This document shows, one piece after another, positions 1-9,114 of a DNA stretch of 64,000 nucleotides; the stretch's first letter is position 1, and every line of letters starts with the position of its first letter. The stretch covers positions 124,001 through 188,000 of the forward strand of contig CBDCLO010000002.1 of the NCBI GenBank assembly GCA_965218725.1. The letters run 5' to 3'. Position numbers and translations under genes: made by a program. The notes below the pieces were generated by a model. It had not been told where the DNA came from, searched no databases, and saw nothing but the letters and a program-made list of their open reading frames with translations. The stretch is from WTHC01 sp965218725 (GTDB lineage: Archaea > Thermoproteota > Nitrososphaeria > Nitrososphaerales > Nitrosopumilaceae).

Positions 1-1
1 T

Positions 2-1093
2 GGTGCCATAGTAAAAGAAAATGAATTTAATATAACTATACAAAGCTCTACTAATACATCAAACACATCAATCATTAATGCAGAAAACTCTGGTACTACA
101 ATAAGAATTGCTGCTGTAATTGCATCACTGTTTAATAAAACTACGGTACTTACTGGTGATGAGAGTCTAAAAAAACGACCAATGGAACCAATTTTAGATG
201 CGTTAGAAGTATTAGGTGCAAGATGCTCATCAAATAATGGTCTCCTACCATTAAAAATCACTGGTAGTATAGTTGGAGGAGATGTTACCATAGCTGGAAA
301 TATTTCAAGTCAATTTATTTCTGCATTGATGATAACAGCACCTTGTACAAAAAAAGGAATTTTACTAAACATTGAAAATACTCTAATCTCAAAATATTAT
401 GTGGATGCAACGATAGCAATCATGAAGAAATTTGGAGTTGATGTAGATACTATTTTACCATATAAAAAATATTATATACCTCATAAAAAGTATGTTTCTA
501 CAACAGTTTCAATCCCATCTGATTTTTCTAATTTGGCATTATTGCTTTCAGCATCAGTTCTAGTAGGCAATAACCTTACAATTGAAATAATGATAAACGA
601 CATGCCACAAAATGATATAATAATGATCGAAATACTAAAAATTTTAGGAGTTGTTGTAACAATTAATAAAAATATAATATCAATTAAATCTCCACCGAAA
701 CTTAACGGAGGGAAATTTGATCTTGTGAATAATCCTGATCTGTTACCTCCATTAGCAGTACTGGCATTAAAAACATCAGAACCAATAGAAATTTTTAATG
801 TAAAACATGCAAGATATAAAGAAACAGATAGAATATCAGTAATTTCTAGAGAATTTAAGAAGTTAGGTATAGCAATAAAAGAGAATGATGACGGGCTAGT
901 GCTAGACAAGGCCAGATCATTGAAACGTATTAATTTTAATTCAGAAAATGATCATAGACTATTTATGATGTTCTGTATAGCTGGTATGTATATAGGTGAT
1001 TGTACAGTTTCAGATCCTTGTTCAGTAGATGTCTCATATCCTAATTTTATTTATGATGTAAATAAAGCCGGTGGAAAAATAGTAACTATGTAA
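2..1093 (+). CDS. aroA: 3-phosphoshikimate 1-carboxyvinyltransferase (EPSP synthase), 5' end cut off
   Basis: Joins phosphoenolpyruvate to shikimate-3-phosphate, the sixth step of the shikimate pathway, in the cytoplasm. The frame is open from base 2, so the true start lies left of the window; about 363 residues are visible against roughly 427 in the family, so some 60-70 N-terminal residues are missing. Visible family motifs are NSGTTIRI near the cut end, the GDESLKKRPM signature (bases 160-190), KETDRIS, and NDHR near the C-terminus. The gene is followed after 34 bases by aroC on the same strand, consistent with one aromatic-biosynthesis transcript. An internal ATG at 182 gives an apparently shorter protein, but it falls after the conserved RP of the signature and is not the start. 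Confidence 0.95.
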   Translation, partial: GAIVKENEFNITIQSSTNTSNTSIINAENSGTTIRIAAVIASLFNKTTVLTGDESLKKRPMEPILDALEVLGARCSSNNGLLPLKITGSIVGGDVTIAGNISSQFISALMITAPCTKKGILLNIENTLISKYYVDATIAIMKKFGVDVDTILPYKKYYIPHKKYVSTTVSIPSDFSNLALLLSASVLVGNNLTIEIMINDMPQNDIIMIEILKILGVVVTINKNIISIKSPPKLNGGKFDLVNNPDLLPPLAVLALKTSEPIEIFNVKHARYKETDRISVISREFKKLGIAIKENDDGLVLDKARSLKRINFNSENDHRLFMMFCIAGMYIGDCTVSDPCSVDVSYPNFIYDVNKAGGKIVTM

Positions 1094-1127
1094 AAATATT
1101 ATAAGAACAAATGTAATCTATTAGACA

Positions 1128-2222
1128 TTGTCTGGAAATTCATTAGGTTGTAGGTTAATATTAACCAGTTTTGGAGAAAGTCATGGAAAATGTATTGGTA
1201 CAGTACTTGATGGTTGTCCAGCTGGATTAGAATTGGATGAAAAAGATATACAATATATGCTTAACCTGAGAAAACCTGGACAATTTAGTATATATACACA
1301 AAGAAAAGAAGATGATCTTGTATCCATCATATCTGGAGTTTTTAGGGGATATACAACAGGTGCACCAATAACAATGATTATCTGGAATAAAGATCATAAA
1401 CCATCTGACTACAATGAATTTCAAACAAAAATAAGACCTGGCCATTCAGACTATCCAGCTTTAATAAAATATAAAAAATTCAATGATCCTCGTGGAAGTG
1501 GAAGGTTTTCAGGAAGATTAACAGCTACATATGTGATGGGGGGAGCAATAGCAAGAAAATTACTTAAAAAGACACTTAATATAGAAACACACTCTTATAC
1601 ATTACAAATAGGTAAAATTAAAATTAAAAATAAAATAACTCAAAAGATGCTAAAATCAATATATTCTAATGAGGTACGTTGTCCTGATAAAAGTGTAGTA
1701 CTTGATATGAAAAATATCATTAATACTGCCAAAAGATCTGGAGATTCAGTAGGTGGAGTAGTAGAATCGATAACAAATAATCTACCAGTTGGACTAGGCG
1801 AACCAATTTTTAGTTCATTAGAATCTGATATTAGTAAAGCAATATATTCAATACCTTCTGTTAAAGGAATAGAATTTGGCTTAGGTTTTGCTGCATCTAG
1901 TATATATGGTTCAAAAAACAATGATGAATTTACCATTAAAAAAAATAAAATTGTGACAAAAACTAATAACTCCGGAGGCATCCTAGGAGGATTGTCAATA
2001 GGCATGCCAATAGTACTACGTATATCTTTTAAACCGCCATCATCCATACCTAGGAAACAAAATACTATTAATATCAAAAATAGAAAAGTTACTACATTAA
2101 ATATTAAAGGAAGACATGATCCTTGTGTTGTTCCACGCGCTGCTCCTGTAGTTGATTCTTTAGTATCACTTACATTAGCAGATCATGCATTACAAGGTGG
2201 TTTTATAAAACCAGTACTTTGA
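1128..2222 (+). CDS. aroC: chorismate synthase
   Basis: Converts EPSP to chorismate using reduced FMN; last common step to Phe, Tyr and Trp. The 364-residue length is normal for the family. It shows the N-terminal FGESHG signature, a central RGSGRFSGR stretch, and C-terminal GRHDPC and PRA motifs. The likely start is a TTG at 1128, because the product then begins SGNSLG just ahead of the first conserved strand and there is no upstream ATG in frame. It sits between aroA and the chorismate mutase-aminotransferase gene, with only 4 bases to the latter, so cotranscription is likely. Confidence 0.96.
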   Translation: MSGNSLGCRLILTSFGESHGKCIGTVLDGCPAGLELDEKDIQYMLNLRKPGQFSIYTQRKEDDLVSIISGVFRGYTTGAPITMIIWNKDHKPSDYNEFQTKIRPGHSDYPALIKYKKFNDPRGSGRFSGRLTATYVMGGAIARKLLKKTLNIETHSYTLQIGKIKIKNKITQKMLKSIYSNEVRCPDKSVVLDMKNIINTAKRSGDSVGGVVESITNNLPVGLGEPIFSSLESDISKAIYSIPSVKGIEFGLGFAASSIYGSKNNDEFTIKKNKIVTKTNNSGGILGGLSIGMPIVLRISFKPPSSIPRKQNTINIKNRKVTTLNIKGRHDPCVVPRAAPVVDSLVSLTLADHALQGGFIKPVL

Positions 2223-2226
2223 TGTC

Positions 2227-3597
2227 ATGCCTGAAATTAATCAACTACGTAGTGAGATGGATTACGTAACATTTGAAATTATTAAACTATTTAAAACTAG
2301 AATTGATATAGCAAAAAAAATAGGAAATCTTAAAAATACTCTTGGTATCAAAATAACTGACGAAGAGAGAGAAGATAATCTACGATCAAAAGTTATTTTA
2401 TTGTGTAAAAACATTGATTTAGATCATTCTGTTGCCACCAAGCTACTTAATTTTTTGTTGTGTGAATCAATAAAAACACAAATAAGTAATAAACAACCAG
2501 AATCAATTTTTCTAAAAGCTAAAAATCTTGAATTACATGGCAAAAAAATAATACATATGGAAGTAGGTGAACCACATTTTCCACCACCATTTAACGTTAA
2601 AAATGCATTATGTGAGATATATGATAAAGGTATCACAAAATATGATCAAGCAGAAGGAATGTTAGAACTTCGTCTTGCAATAGCAAAAAAAATTTTTGAA
2701 CAATATGACAACAATATCACAAAAGAAAACATTATCATATGTCCTGGAGCACGATTTGCAGTTTACTTGGTAATTGCCACTATTCTAAAACCTGGAGATG
2801 AAATAATAATAATCGATCCATCATGGTCAGCATATAAAGACTGTGCATTAAATTTTGGAATTAAAACAAGAATTATTAGAACAGATATGAAAAATAATTG
2901 GGAGCCAGACATTTTGCAAATAAATGATGCAGTAAACACAAATACAAAAATGATCGTACTGAATTATCCTAATAACCCTACAGGAAAAATATTACATGAA
3001 CAACTTCAGGATGAAATAATAAATCTTTCAATTAAAAATGATCTATATATATTAAGTGATGAAACTTACTCGTATTATACATACACAGCATGGAAAAGTG
3101 TGTTATCATACAATTATAAAAAAAGTATAGTGATAAAATCATTTTCAAAATCTCATGCTATGACTGGATTTAGGATAGGTTATAGTATAGCCGATCACAA
3201 AGTAATATCCATGATGGTAAAATTACAATCTCTTTGCTTAACAAATGTATCATCACCAATTCAATATGCTGCATTAAAAGCACTAGATGCAGATATTACA
3301 AGCAATATCAATACTATTAAATCTCAACTAAACATAGTAATAAAAAAAGCTGAAAGCATTGGGTTAAAATTCATAAAACCTAGTGGTGCCATGTATATAT
3401 TTATTCAAGTTGATAAGAATTCTAACTTTGATTCTATGAGACTATCTGATGTATTACTTAATAACGGCTTAGCAGTTTTACCAGGAGAAAAATTTGGGAA
3501 TTATAAAAATTTTATTAGAGTATCTGTATGTCAGAATAAACAACAACTAATTGAAGGTATGGACATATTGAATGATGTTTTAAAAGAAAAACTATGA
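2227..3597 (+). CDS. fused chorismate mutase (AroQ type) and class I aminotransferase
   Basis: Two enzymes in one 456-residue chain. Residues 1 to about 88 form a helical AroQ chorismate mutase domain with the usual spaced Arg, Lys and Asp/Glu residues (RSEMD, RIDIAKKIG, EEREDNLR). Residues about 92-456 are a fold-type I PLP aminotransferase with YPNNPTG (247-253), DETYS, the Schiff-base lysine K308 in SFSKSHAMTG, and GFRIGYS. The fusion would convert chorismate to prephenate and transaminate an aromatic keto acid, prephenate or an aromatic 2-oxo acid; which one is not decided by sequence. It overlaps the following prephenate dehydrogenase by 4 bases (ATGA), a strong sign of translational coupling in a Tyr/Phe branch. 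Confidence 0.9.
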   Translation: MPEINQLRSEMDYVTFEIIKLFKTRIDIAKKIGNLKNTLGIKITDEEREDNLRSKVILLCKNIDLDHSVATKLLNFLLCESIKTQISNKQPESIFLKAKNLELHGKKIIHMEVGEPHFPPPFNVKNALCEIYDKGITKYDQAEGMLELRLAIAKKIFEQYDNNITKENIIICPGARFAVYLVIATILKPGDEIIIIDPSWSAYKDCALNFGIKTRIIRTDMKNNWEPDILQINDAVNTNTKMIVLNYPNNPTGKILHEQLQDEIINLSIKNDLYILSDETYSYYTYTAWKSVLSYNYKKSIVIKSFSKSHAMTGFRIGYSIADHKVISMMVKLQSLCLTNVSSPIQYAALKALDADITSNINTIKSQLNIVIKKAESIGLKFIKPSGAMYIFIQVDKNSNFDSMRLSDVLLNNGLAVLPGEKFGNYKNFIRVSVCQNKQQLIEGMDILNDVLKEKL

Positions 3598-4445
3598 AAA
3601 AGAAAATCACAATAATCGGAGCAGGAGGCAAGATGGGTCAATGGTTTGTAAAGTATTTCACAATACATGGATTTGAGGTAATAGTTCATGATCCAAAAAA
3701 CCAAATAAAAGATAAATCTATAATCAAATCAGGGTCGCTTATAGGTTCTGTTTTAAACACGGATTACGTAATGTTATGTACACCAACAAGAAAAACACCT
3801 GAAATAATACGTATAGTATCTAAAGAAATGAAAAAAGGAGCATATTTGATAGATATATCATCACAAAAATCAAAAACTGTACAAGCTCTTTTAAAGATGC
3901 CATCAAAGATCAATCCGTTATGCATACATCCTATGTTTGGTCCAGGAATAAAAAATCTTGATGGACATAATATAATATCTATACCAATAAAAGATGCAAA
4001 AAAAGAATTAATTGTAACAAAATTACTTTTTCCTATTGCAAATTTTGTTACGGTTGACGTTGTAGAGCATGACAGAAAAATAGCAACTATTTTAGGACTA
4101 ACACACCTTATCAATCTAATATTTGCAAATATATTATCAAAAGATGAAAAAATGTTACTTACTTATAAAATGTCAGGTATAACATTCAAAATGCAAAAGA
4201 TGCTATCAGAAGGTATAATGAATGAATCACCAGAGTTAATTGAGACAATTATATCTAATCCTGAAATCAAAAAAGTCTCTGAAGAATTTTGGAAAGATAT
4301 GGGACAAATTATAACATATGTTCAAGAAGGAAAAACTGACGAGTTACTAGATTATATACAATCTTGTAAAAAAAGACTGGTTAGTATTGACTTGAATGAT
4401 TCCTATATGAAATTATTATCACTGATAAATTCTATTAAAAAATAA
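3594..4445 (+). CDS. tyrA: prephenate (or arogenate) dehydrogenase
   Basis: Oxidative decarboxylation of prephenate or arogenate on the way to tyrosine, using NAD(P). The 283-residue protein begins with a Rossmann fold (ITIIGAGGKMGQWF, residues 5-18), followed by LIDISSQK and a conserved HPMFGPG stretch near residue 118 that belongs to TyrA proteins. The C-terminal half is helical, as in the dimerisation domain. Its ATG overlaps the stop of the upstream fusion gene. The presence of an aminotransferase fused to chorismate mutase just upstream leaves open whether arogenate or prephenate is the substrate. Confidence 0.88.
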   Translation: MKKKITIIGAGGKMGQWFVKYFTIHGFEVIVHDPKNQIKDKSIIKSGSLIGSVLNTDYVMLCTPTRKTPEIIRIVSKEMKKGAYLIDISSQKSKTVQALLKMPSKINPLCIHPMFGPGIKNLDGHNIISIPIKDAKKELIVTKLLFPIANFVTVDVVEHDRKIATILGLTHLINLIFANILSKDEKMLLTYKMSGITFKMQKMLSEGIMNESPELIETIISNPEIKKVSEEFWKDMGQIITYVQEGKTDELLDYIQSCKKRLVSIDLNDSYMKLLSLINSIKK

Positions 4446-4446
4446 A

Positions 4447-4851
4447 TTGAGGCAGATCCATGTAGTTACATCATTCATAAAATATGTTGATAAATTCTTA
4501 ATCCTGAAAAGAAGTAGCAAAGTAACTAATATGAGAGGTCTGTGGTCTGCAGTAAGCGGTAAAATAGAAATAGATGAAATTCCTTATGAACGAGCTATTA
4601 TTGAAATATTTGAAGAGACTGGACTAACAAAAAACAAAATATGTATTTTAAAAACTGGTGACAAGAATAGTGTTAAATCTAATAAATACAATGATCTTGA
4701 ATGGATTGTATATCCATTTTTATTTGAAACATCAGACTCTCACATAAAATTAAACTGGGAGAATTCTAGTTACTGCTGGATTTTTCCATACGAGTTACAA
4801 AAATTTAATACTGTTCCTAAACTAGATAAAATTTTTTTTGGTGTATTATAA
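4447..4851 (+). CDS. Nudix hydrolase
   Basis: A 134-residue Nudix-fold protein, probably hydrolysing a nucleoside diphosphate derivative; the substrate cannot be read from the sequence. The Nudix box runs from GKIEIDE to EIFEETGL (residues about 38-60): the glycine, first glutamate and the EExG core are present, but the usual arginine of the REx2EE element is replaced by isoleucine. The start is taken as the TTG at 4447, one base after the tyrA stop. It ends convergently and overlaps the 3' end of thiC by 6 bases. Membership of the aromatic operon is by position only. Confidence 0.8.
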   Translation: MRQIHVVTSFIKYVDKFLILKRSSKVTNMRGLWSAVSGKIEIDEIPYERAIIEIFEETGLTKNKICILKTGDKNSVKSNKYNDLEWIVYPFLFETSDSHIKLNWENSSYCWIFPYELQKFNTVPKLDKIFFGVL

Positions 4852-6156
4852 TTCTTCCTGTCTTGAATATTTTCTCTGTTGTGGTAACATGATATACACA
4901 CATGCCCCTCCACACATTGTGCATGGAACATTGTTGTAATTTTTATTATCTCTATTATGTATACGTGTAGCATTCTCAGGATCTATAGACAATGATAATT
5001 GTTTCTTCCAATCTAAGCTACGTCTAGCTTTTGTCATTTCAATATCCCATTTTATAGATTTTTTTCTAAGTTTAACCAAATCTCCCACATGCCCAGCAAT
5101 CCTATATGCAATTAAACCATTTTTTACATCATCTGCATTAGGAAGTGCTAAATGTTCTGATGGTGTTATATAGCACAATAGATCTACCCCTTCACTAGCA
5201 GATACAGCCGCTCCTATTGCACTTGCAATATGATCATAACCTGATGCAATATCTGTTACTAATGGTCCCAAAACATAATATGGCACATTACCTATCAATG
5301 ATTTTGCTAGTATTACATTTGTTTTAACTTCATTTAATGGAACATGTCCAGGACCTTCTATCATAATCTGTATGTCACGTTGATGTGAAAGTTTAGTTAA
5401 ACGTGACACATTTATCATTTCTTGTATTTGTAATTCATCATGAGAATCTAAAATAGATCCAGGTCTTAGTGCATCACCTAAACTTAAAGTAATATCATAT
5501 TTGCGTGATAATTCAAGAATATAATCATAATGCGTAACATATGGATTTTCTTTATCATATCTTAACATCCATGCTGCAGTTATCGTACCACCCTTACTTA
5601 CTATACCACCATGACGTTTTATTTTCAATATTCGTTTTGCTATATCTTTTGTTATTCCAGCATGAATTGTTGTGTAATCTACACCATCCTTAATATTATT
5701 TTCAAATGCATTTATGAAATCATCTTCATTAATAAGAAGTGGATCTTTATATTTTTTAACTCCGTAGCTATATGCTTCATAAATAGGAACAGTACCAAAT
5801 ACTATAGGCGATACATCTAGTAAAGTACGCCTTATTGCAGCTATATCTCCACCGTCACTTAAATCCATTATAGTATCAGCATGATATCTAACAGCAACCT
5901 TAGCTTTTTCAATCTCATTTTTTATATTAATTTTTAGTGTTGATGTTCCTATGTTAACATTAATTTTTGTTTTCAAGCCTTTTCCTATTCCAATATTGTG
6001 TATTTTTTGAATTCTTATGTTATTACTTGGTATTATAATAGAACCCTTTGCAATCTTGGACATTAACCAGTTTATAGTTACATTTTCATCCTTGGCAACT
6101 TGTTTCATCTCATCAGTAGCCACATTTTTTTTAGCTGCACTTATTTGTGTACTCAT
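4846..6156 (-). CDS. thiC: phosphomethylpyrimidine synthase (radical SAM ThiC)
   Basis: Rearranges aminoimidazole ribotide to hydroxymethylpyrimidine phosphate for thiamine synthesis. The 436-residue protein has the family's core blocks (GTVPIYEA, DYTTIHAG, SKGGT, EGPGHVPL, GPLVTDIA and GYDHIASAIG). The C-terminal cluster-binding cysteines read CTMCGGAC, that is CX2CX3C, one residue shorter than the CX2CX4C I know from bacterial ThiC. It is about the length of short archaeal ThiC proteins lacking the bacterial N-terminal extension. It is divergent from thiDN with only 55 bases between the starts, which leaves no room for a TPP riboswitch. Confidence 0.95.
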   Translation of the reverse strand: MSTQISAAKKNVATDEMKQVAKDENVTINWLMSKIAKGSIIIPSNNIRIQKIHNIGIGKGLKTKINVNIGTSTLKINIKNEIEKAKVAVRYHADTIMDLSDGGDIAAIRRTLLDVSPIVFGTVPIYEAYSYGVKKYKDPLLINEDDFINAFENNIKDGVDYTTIHAGITKDIAKRILKIKRHGGIVSKGGTITAAWMLRYDKENPYVTHYDYILELSRKYDITLSLGDALRPGSILDSHDELQIQEMINVSRLTKLSHQRDIQIMIEGPGHVPLNEVKTNVILAKSLIGNVPYYVLGPLVTDIASGYDHIASAIGAAVSASEGVDLLCYITPSEHLALPNADDVKNGLIAYRIAGHVGDLVKLRKKSIKWDIEMTKARRSLDWKKQLSLSIDPENATRIHNRDNKNYNNVPCTMCGGACVYIMLPQQRKYSRQEEL

Positions 6157-6211
6157 CTACAAAATTTACAATAATGTTAAATTTAAACAATAGGATTTAC
6201 AAATACATATC

Positions 6212-7513
6212 GTGAATTTACTTTCAATTACAGGATCTGATCCATCATCAGGTGCAGGGATTCAAAGTGACATAAAAACTTTTTCATCATTGCATGTATA
6301 TGCATTAACTGTGTTAACATCAATTACAAGTCAAAATACTACAAGTTTTTCTAAGATACAACCTATATCATCTTACATGGTTGAAAGCCAACTTGATTCC
6401 ATATTTTCTGATTTTATGATTGATGCAATTAAAATAGGTGTGGTATACAACTCTAGTATTATTAAAACAATTAACTCAAAATTAAAAAAAATAAATATAC
6501 CAATTATTGTAGATCCAATAATACAGTCAACTACAGGCGGCGTATTACTTAAGGAAAAATCATTCTCTAGCTACAAAAAATTAATCATACCACTTTCTAC
6601 AGTGATTACGCCTAACTTATTTGAAGCTGAAAAGCTATCAGGTATAAAAATTAAAACAGTCAATGATTTGTACAATTGTGCGTTATATATTAAAAAATTA
6701 GGTGCAAAAAATGTAATAATTACTGGGTTCAAATTAAAAAATAAAATAGTTGATTATGTTCTTAGTAATTCTACAAATTATATTATATATGGAAAAAATA
6801 TTGTATATGTTATACATGGAACTGGTTGTATCTATTCTTCAGCACTTGCGGTATATTTGGCAATGGGGAAAAACATATACAGTTCAGCTGTTGCAGCAAA
6901 GAAATTTGTGTGTAATTCAATAACACACTCACAAAAAATTGGTATTGGTATGAATATTGCAACATATAATAAACCAAGACATATTGAAAAATTAGAAAAA
7001 GCAATTTTAAAATTAAGAACAATTAAAAACATATATTTGCTAATACCTGAATGTCAAACTAATTTTGTATATGCTAAACTGAATCCAAAATCAATACAAT
7101 GTATTATAGGTATTACAGGAAGAATAGTGAGATCAGGAAATAATATACTCATTGCTGGAGGAATTGAATATGGTGGTTCTATACATGTAGCAACTGCAGT
7201 ATTAGAAGTAACAAAAAAATTCTCAAAATTAAGATCTGCAATTAATATAAAATACGACAAAAAGATAATTCAGACATGTAAAAAAAAAAATTATGTAGTA
7301 TTGAGTTATGACAGAACGCATGAACCAACTATATTAAAGGCTAGTGAAAATGCATCAATATCATGGGGCATAAAAAATTCTATAAATGATGTTGATATAG
7401 CTCCTGATATAATATTTCACACTGGCGATATTGGAAAAGAACCAATGATTCTAATTTTTGGTAATGATCCAGATGATGTTGTAAAAAAACTTGGGAATAT
7501 ATATTTGACATAA
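6212..7513 (+). CDS. thiDN: bifunctional HMP/HMP-P kinase and thiamine-phosphate synthase (ThiD-ThiN)
   Basis: A 433-residue fusion. Residues 1 to about 255 are ThiD (GSDPSSGAGIQSD at 8-20, VDPIIQSTTGG, TPNLFEAE, GTGC), which phosphorylates hydroxymethylpyrimidine phosphate. Residues about 265-433 are ThiN (GRIVRSG, GGIEYGGSIHVATAVL, DRTHEP, FHTGDIGKEPMI, GNDPDDV), the archaeal thiamine-phosphate synthase. The start is a GTG at 6212, immediately before the conserved first strand. Together with thiC it covers most of the pyrimidine branch and the joining step; a thiazole synthase is not in the window. Confidence 0.93.
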   Translation: MNLLSITGSDPSSGAGIQSDIKTFSSLHVYALTVLTSITSQNTTSFSKIQPISSYMVESQLDSIFSDFMIDAIKIGVVYNSSIIKTINSKLKKINIPIIVDPIIQSTTGGVLLKEKSFSSYKKLIIPLSTVITPNLFEAEKLSGIKIKTVNDLYNCALYIKKLGAKNVIITGFKLKNKIVDYVLSNSTNYIIYGKNIVYVIHGTGCIYSSALAVYLAMGKNIYSSAVAAKKFVCNSITHSQKIGIGMNIATYNKPRHIEKLEKAILKLRTIKNIYLLIPECQTNFVYAKLNPKSIQCIIGITGRIVRSGNNILIAGGIEYGGSIHVATAVLEVTKKFSKLRSAINIKYDKKIIQTCKKKNYVVLSYDRTHEPTILKASENASISWGIKNSINDVDIAPDIIFHTGDIGKEPMILIFGNDPDDVVKKLGNIYLT

Positions 7514-7538
7514 ATATAAAATAGTATATTAATACTAC

Positions 7539-8221
7539 ATGTTAGCTGTAATATTAGCCGGAGGGTTTGGTACTAGACTGATGCCGTATACTTCATCTCT
7601 TCCAAAGCCAATGTTACCAATAAAAAATAAACCATTATTAGAATACTTAATAGACTGGCTCAAAAAATATGGGGTAGATTCAATAGTTTTATGTATTTCA
7701 TATCTTAAAGAATTGATTAGAAAATATTTTAAAGATGGGAGAAAATTTAACATAAATATAAAATATGCTATATCTGATAGACCTATGCTAACTGCTGGAC
7801 AACTTAAAACAGCTGAAAAATTTATAGATGGTAGATTCATATGTCTGTATGGTGACACAATTTATAATTTTAATCTACAAAGCATGTTTAATCAACATAA
7901 AAAAAAACATTCTTTTATAACAATTGGAACTTATAAACATAAAATAAGCCTAGAATATGGAATAATAAATACAACTAATACTGGGAGAGTTATTTCATGG
8001 AAGGAAAAGCCAAAAATTAATGCTAACATAAATATTGGATGCTATATTTTTGAACATAGCATATTGAACTTAATACCAAATAATGAAAAATTTGGAATGA
8101 ATCAAGTTATAAAAAAAGCACTAATAAAAAAAAACCAGTAGACAGTTTTATAACACATGCTAAATTTTTTGATATTGGTAATGTAAAAGCTTATAGGGAA
8201 ACATGTAAAAATTTTAGATGA
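7539..8221 (+). pseudogene. sugar-phosphate nucleotidyltransferase with a one-base frameshift in an A9 run
   Basis: NTP-transferase of the RfbA/GlmU type, expected to activate a sugar 1-phosphate. The N-terminal signature GGFGTRLMPYT, then LPKPMLPI and a later GDTI metal-binding segment, are intact. The frame stops at TAG 8139-8141 after 200 codons, directly after nine As (8126-8134). Restoring one A gives ...KKKPVDSF..., then FFDIGNVKAYRE, the family's usual C-terminal motif, and ends at TGA 8219-8221, forming an ATGA overlap with the next gene. So the native gene ran 7539-8221. The break may be a sequencing error, transcriptional slippage or real inactivation. Confidence 0.82.
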
Positions 8222-8664
8222 CTGTTTTAAAAAATAAACTAACAATACGAAAATTAAAGAAATCAGATTTATTTAATGGATTTCTAGAATTACTAAATTC
8301 TTTTAAAAAAATAAATCTTGATAAAACTACCATTAAAAAAATATTTGAAATAATAACGTCAAACCCACATCATATTATATTTGTAGCTATGTTTGATAAA
8401 AAGTTAGTTGGTACTTCCACATTAATATTAGAACAAAAATTTATTCATTGTGGACAGTTAGTAGGACATATAGAAGATGTGGTAGTAAGTAAACAACATA
8501 GAAATAAAAAAATTGGCAGTACACTGATAACTACATTGATTACATACGCTAAATTGAATAACTGCTATAAAACTGTCTTAAATTGTGATAACAGTACAAA
8601 GTTATTTTATGAACGGCTTGGATTTAAATATGATTTTAATTGTATGAGGTATGACCACATCTAG
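8218..8664 (+). CDS. GNAT N-acetyltransferase resembling glucosamine-6-phosphate N-acetyltransferase (GNA1)
   Basis: A 148-residue acetyl-CoA-dependent transferase. The blocks GHIEDVVVS, the acetyl-CoA pyrophosphate loop HRNKKIGSTLI, CYKTVLNCD and FYERLGFK follow the order and wording of GNA1, the enzyme that acetylates glucosamine 6-phosphate in eukaryotes. The start ATG overlaps the restored stop of the preceding nucleotidyltransferase, so the pair is probably one operon. A nucleotidyltransferase plus this acetyltransferase would fit UDP-GlcNAc synthesis for surface glycans; the substrate assignment is inference. Confidence 0.8.
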   Translation: MTVLKNKLTIRKLKKSDLFNGFLELLNSFKKINLDKTTIKKIFEIITSNPHHIIFVAMFDKKLVGTSTLILEQKFIHCGQLVGHIEDVVVSKQHRNKKIGSTLITTLITYAKLNNCYKTVLNCDNSTKLFYERLGFKYDFNCMRYDHI

Positions 8665-8669
8665 CAACA

Positions 8670-9098
8670 TCATCTTTTGTGTTTTTTCTTATTTAATACC
8701 AGTCCAGTTAATATCACTGAAATTGATACTATGATAAAAATAATTGGATTTAGTATAATTGGAATTACTAAATATGTTTTTGCTATATAGTTGATCATAT
8801 TATATGTAATCAACATGCCAACTAATAACACTGACCCTGATAATATTATTGTCACTGAAATGAATTTAGAACTAGATCTTTTTGCCATTATGAAAGAAAT
8901 TCCAGTAAGTACTGATGCTGGTGCTGCACCTATTGAAATAAATTGTAGAATTTTAGCTGTAGACGCAATGTACATTGAAGACTCGATCATAAAATTATAA
9001 ATCGTAATATTCTCACCAACAAACATAATAAATAAACCTAAACCAGCAACAGCGATATATTTTTCTACTTCCATATTATATTCAACTAATGCACACAT
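8670..9098 (-). CDS. small membrane protein of unknown function
   Basis: I do not recognise a family. The 142-residue protein has a short polar N-terminus followed by four likely membrane-spanning stretches (about residues 14-34, 46-69, 77-98 and 106-134) and a Lys/Arg/His-rich tail. There are no catalytic motifs. It is convergent with the GNAT gene (5-base gap) and lies 16 bases downstream of the GalT-like gene on the same strand, so it may be cotranscribed with that gene. Confidence 0.7.
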   Translation of the reverse strand: MCALVEYNMEVEKYIAVAGLGLFIMFVGENITIYNFMIESSMYIASTAKILQFISIGAAPASVLTGISFIMAKRSSSKFISVTIILSGSVLLVGMLITYNMINYIAKTYLVIPIILNPIIFIIVSISVILTGLVLNKKKHKR

Positions 9099-9114
9099 AA
9101 ATAATTATTAACAA

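Noticed and set aside
6157..6211. TPP riboswitch between thiC and thiDN
   Set aside because: Only 55 bases separate the two divergent starts, too short, and no THI-box-like sequence was found.
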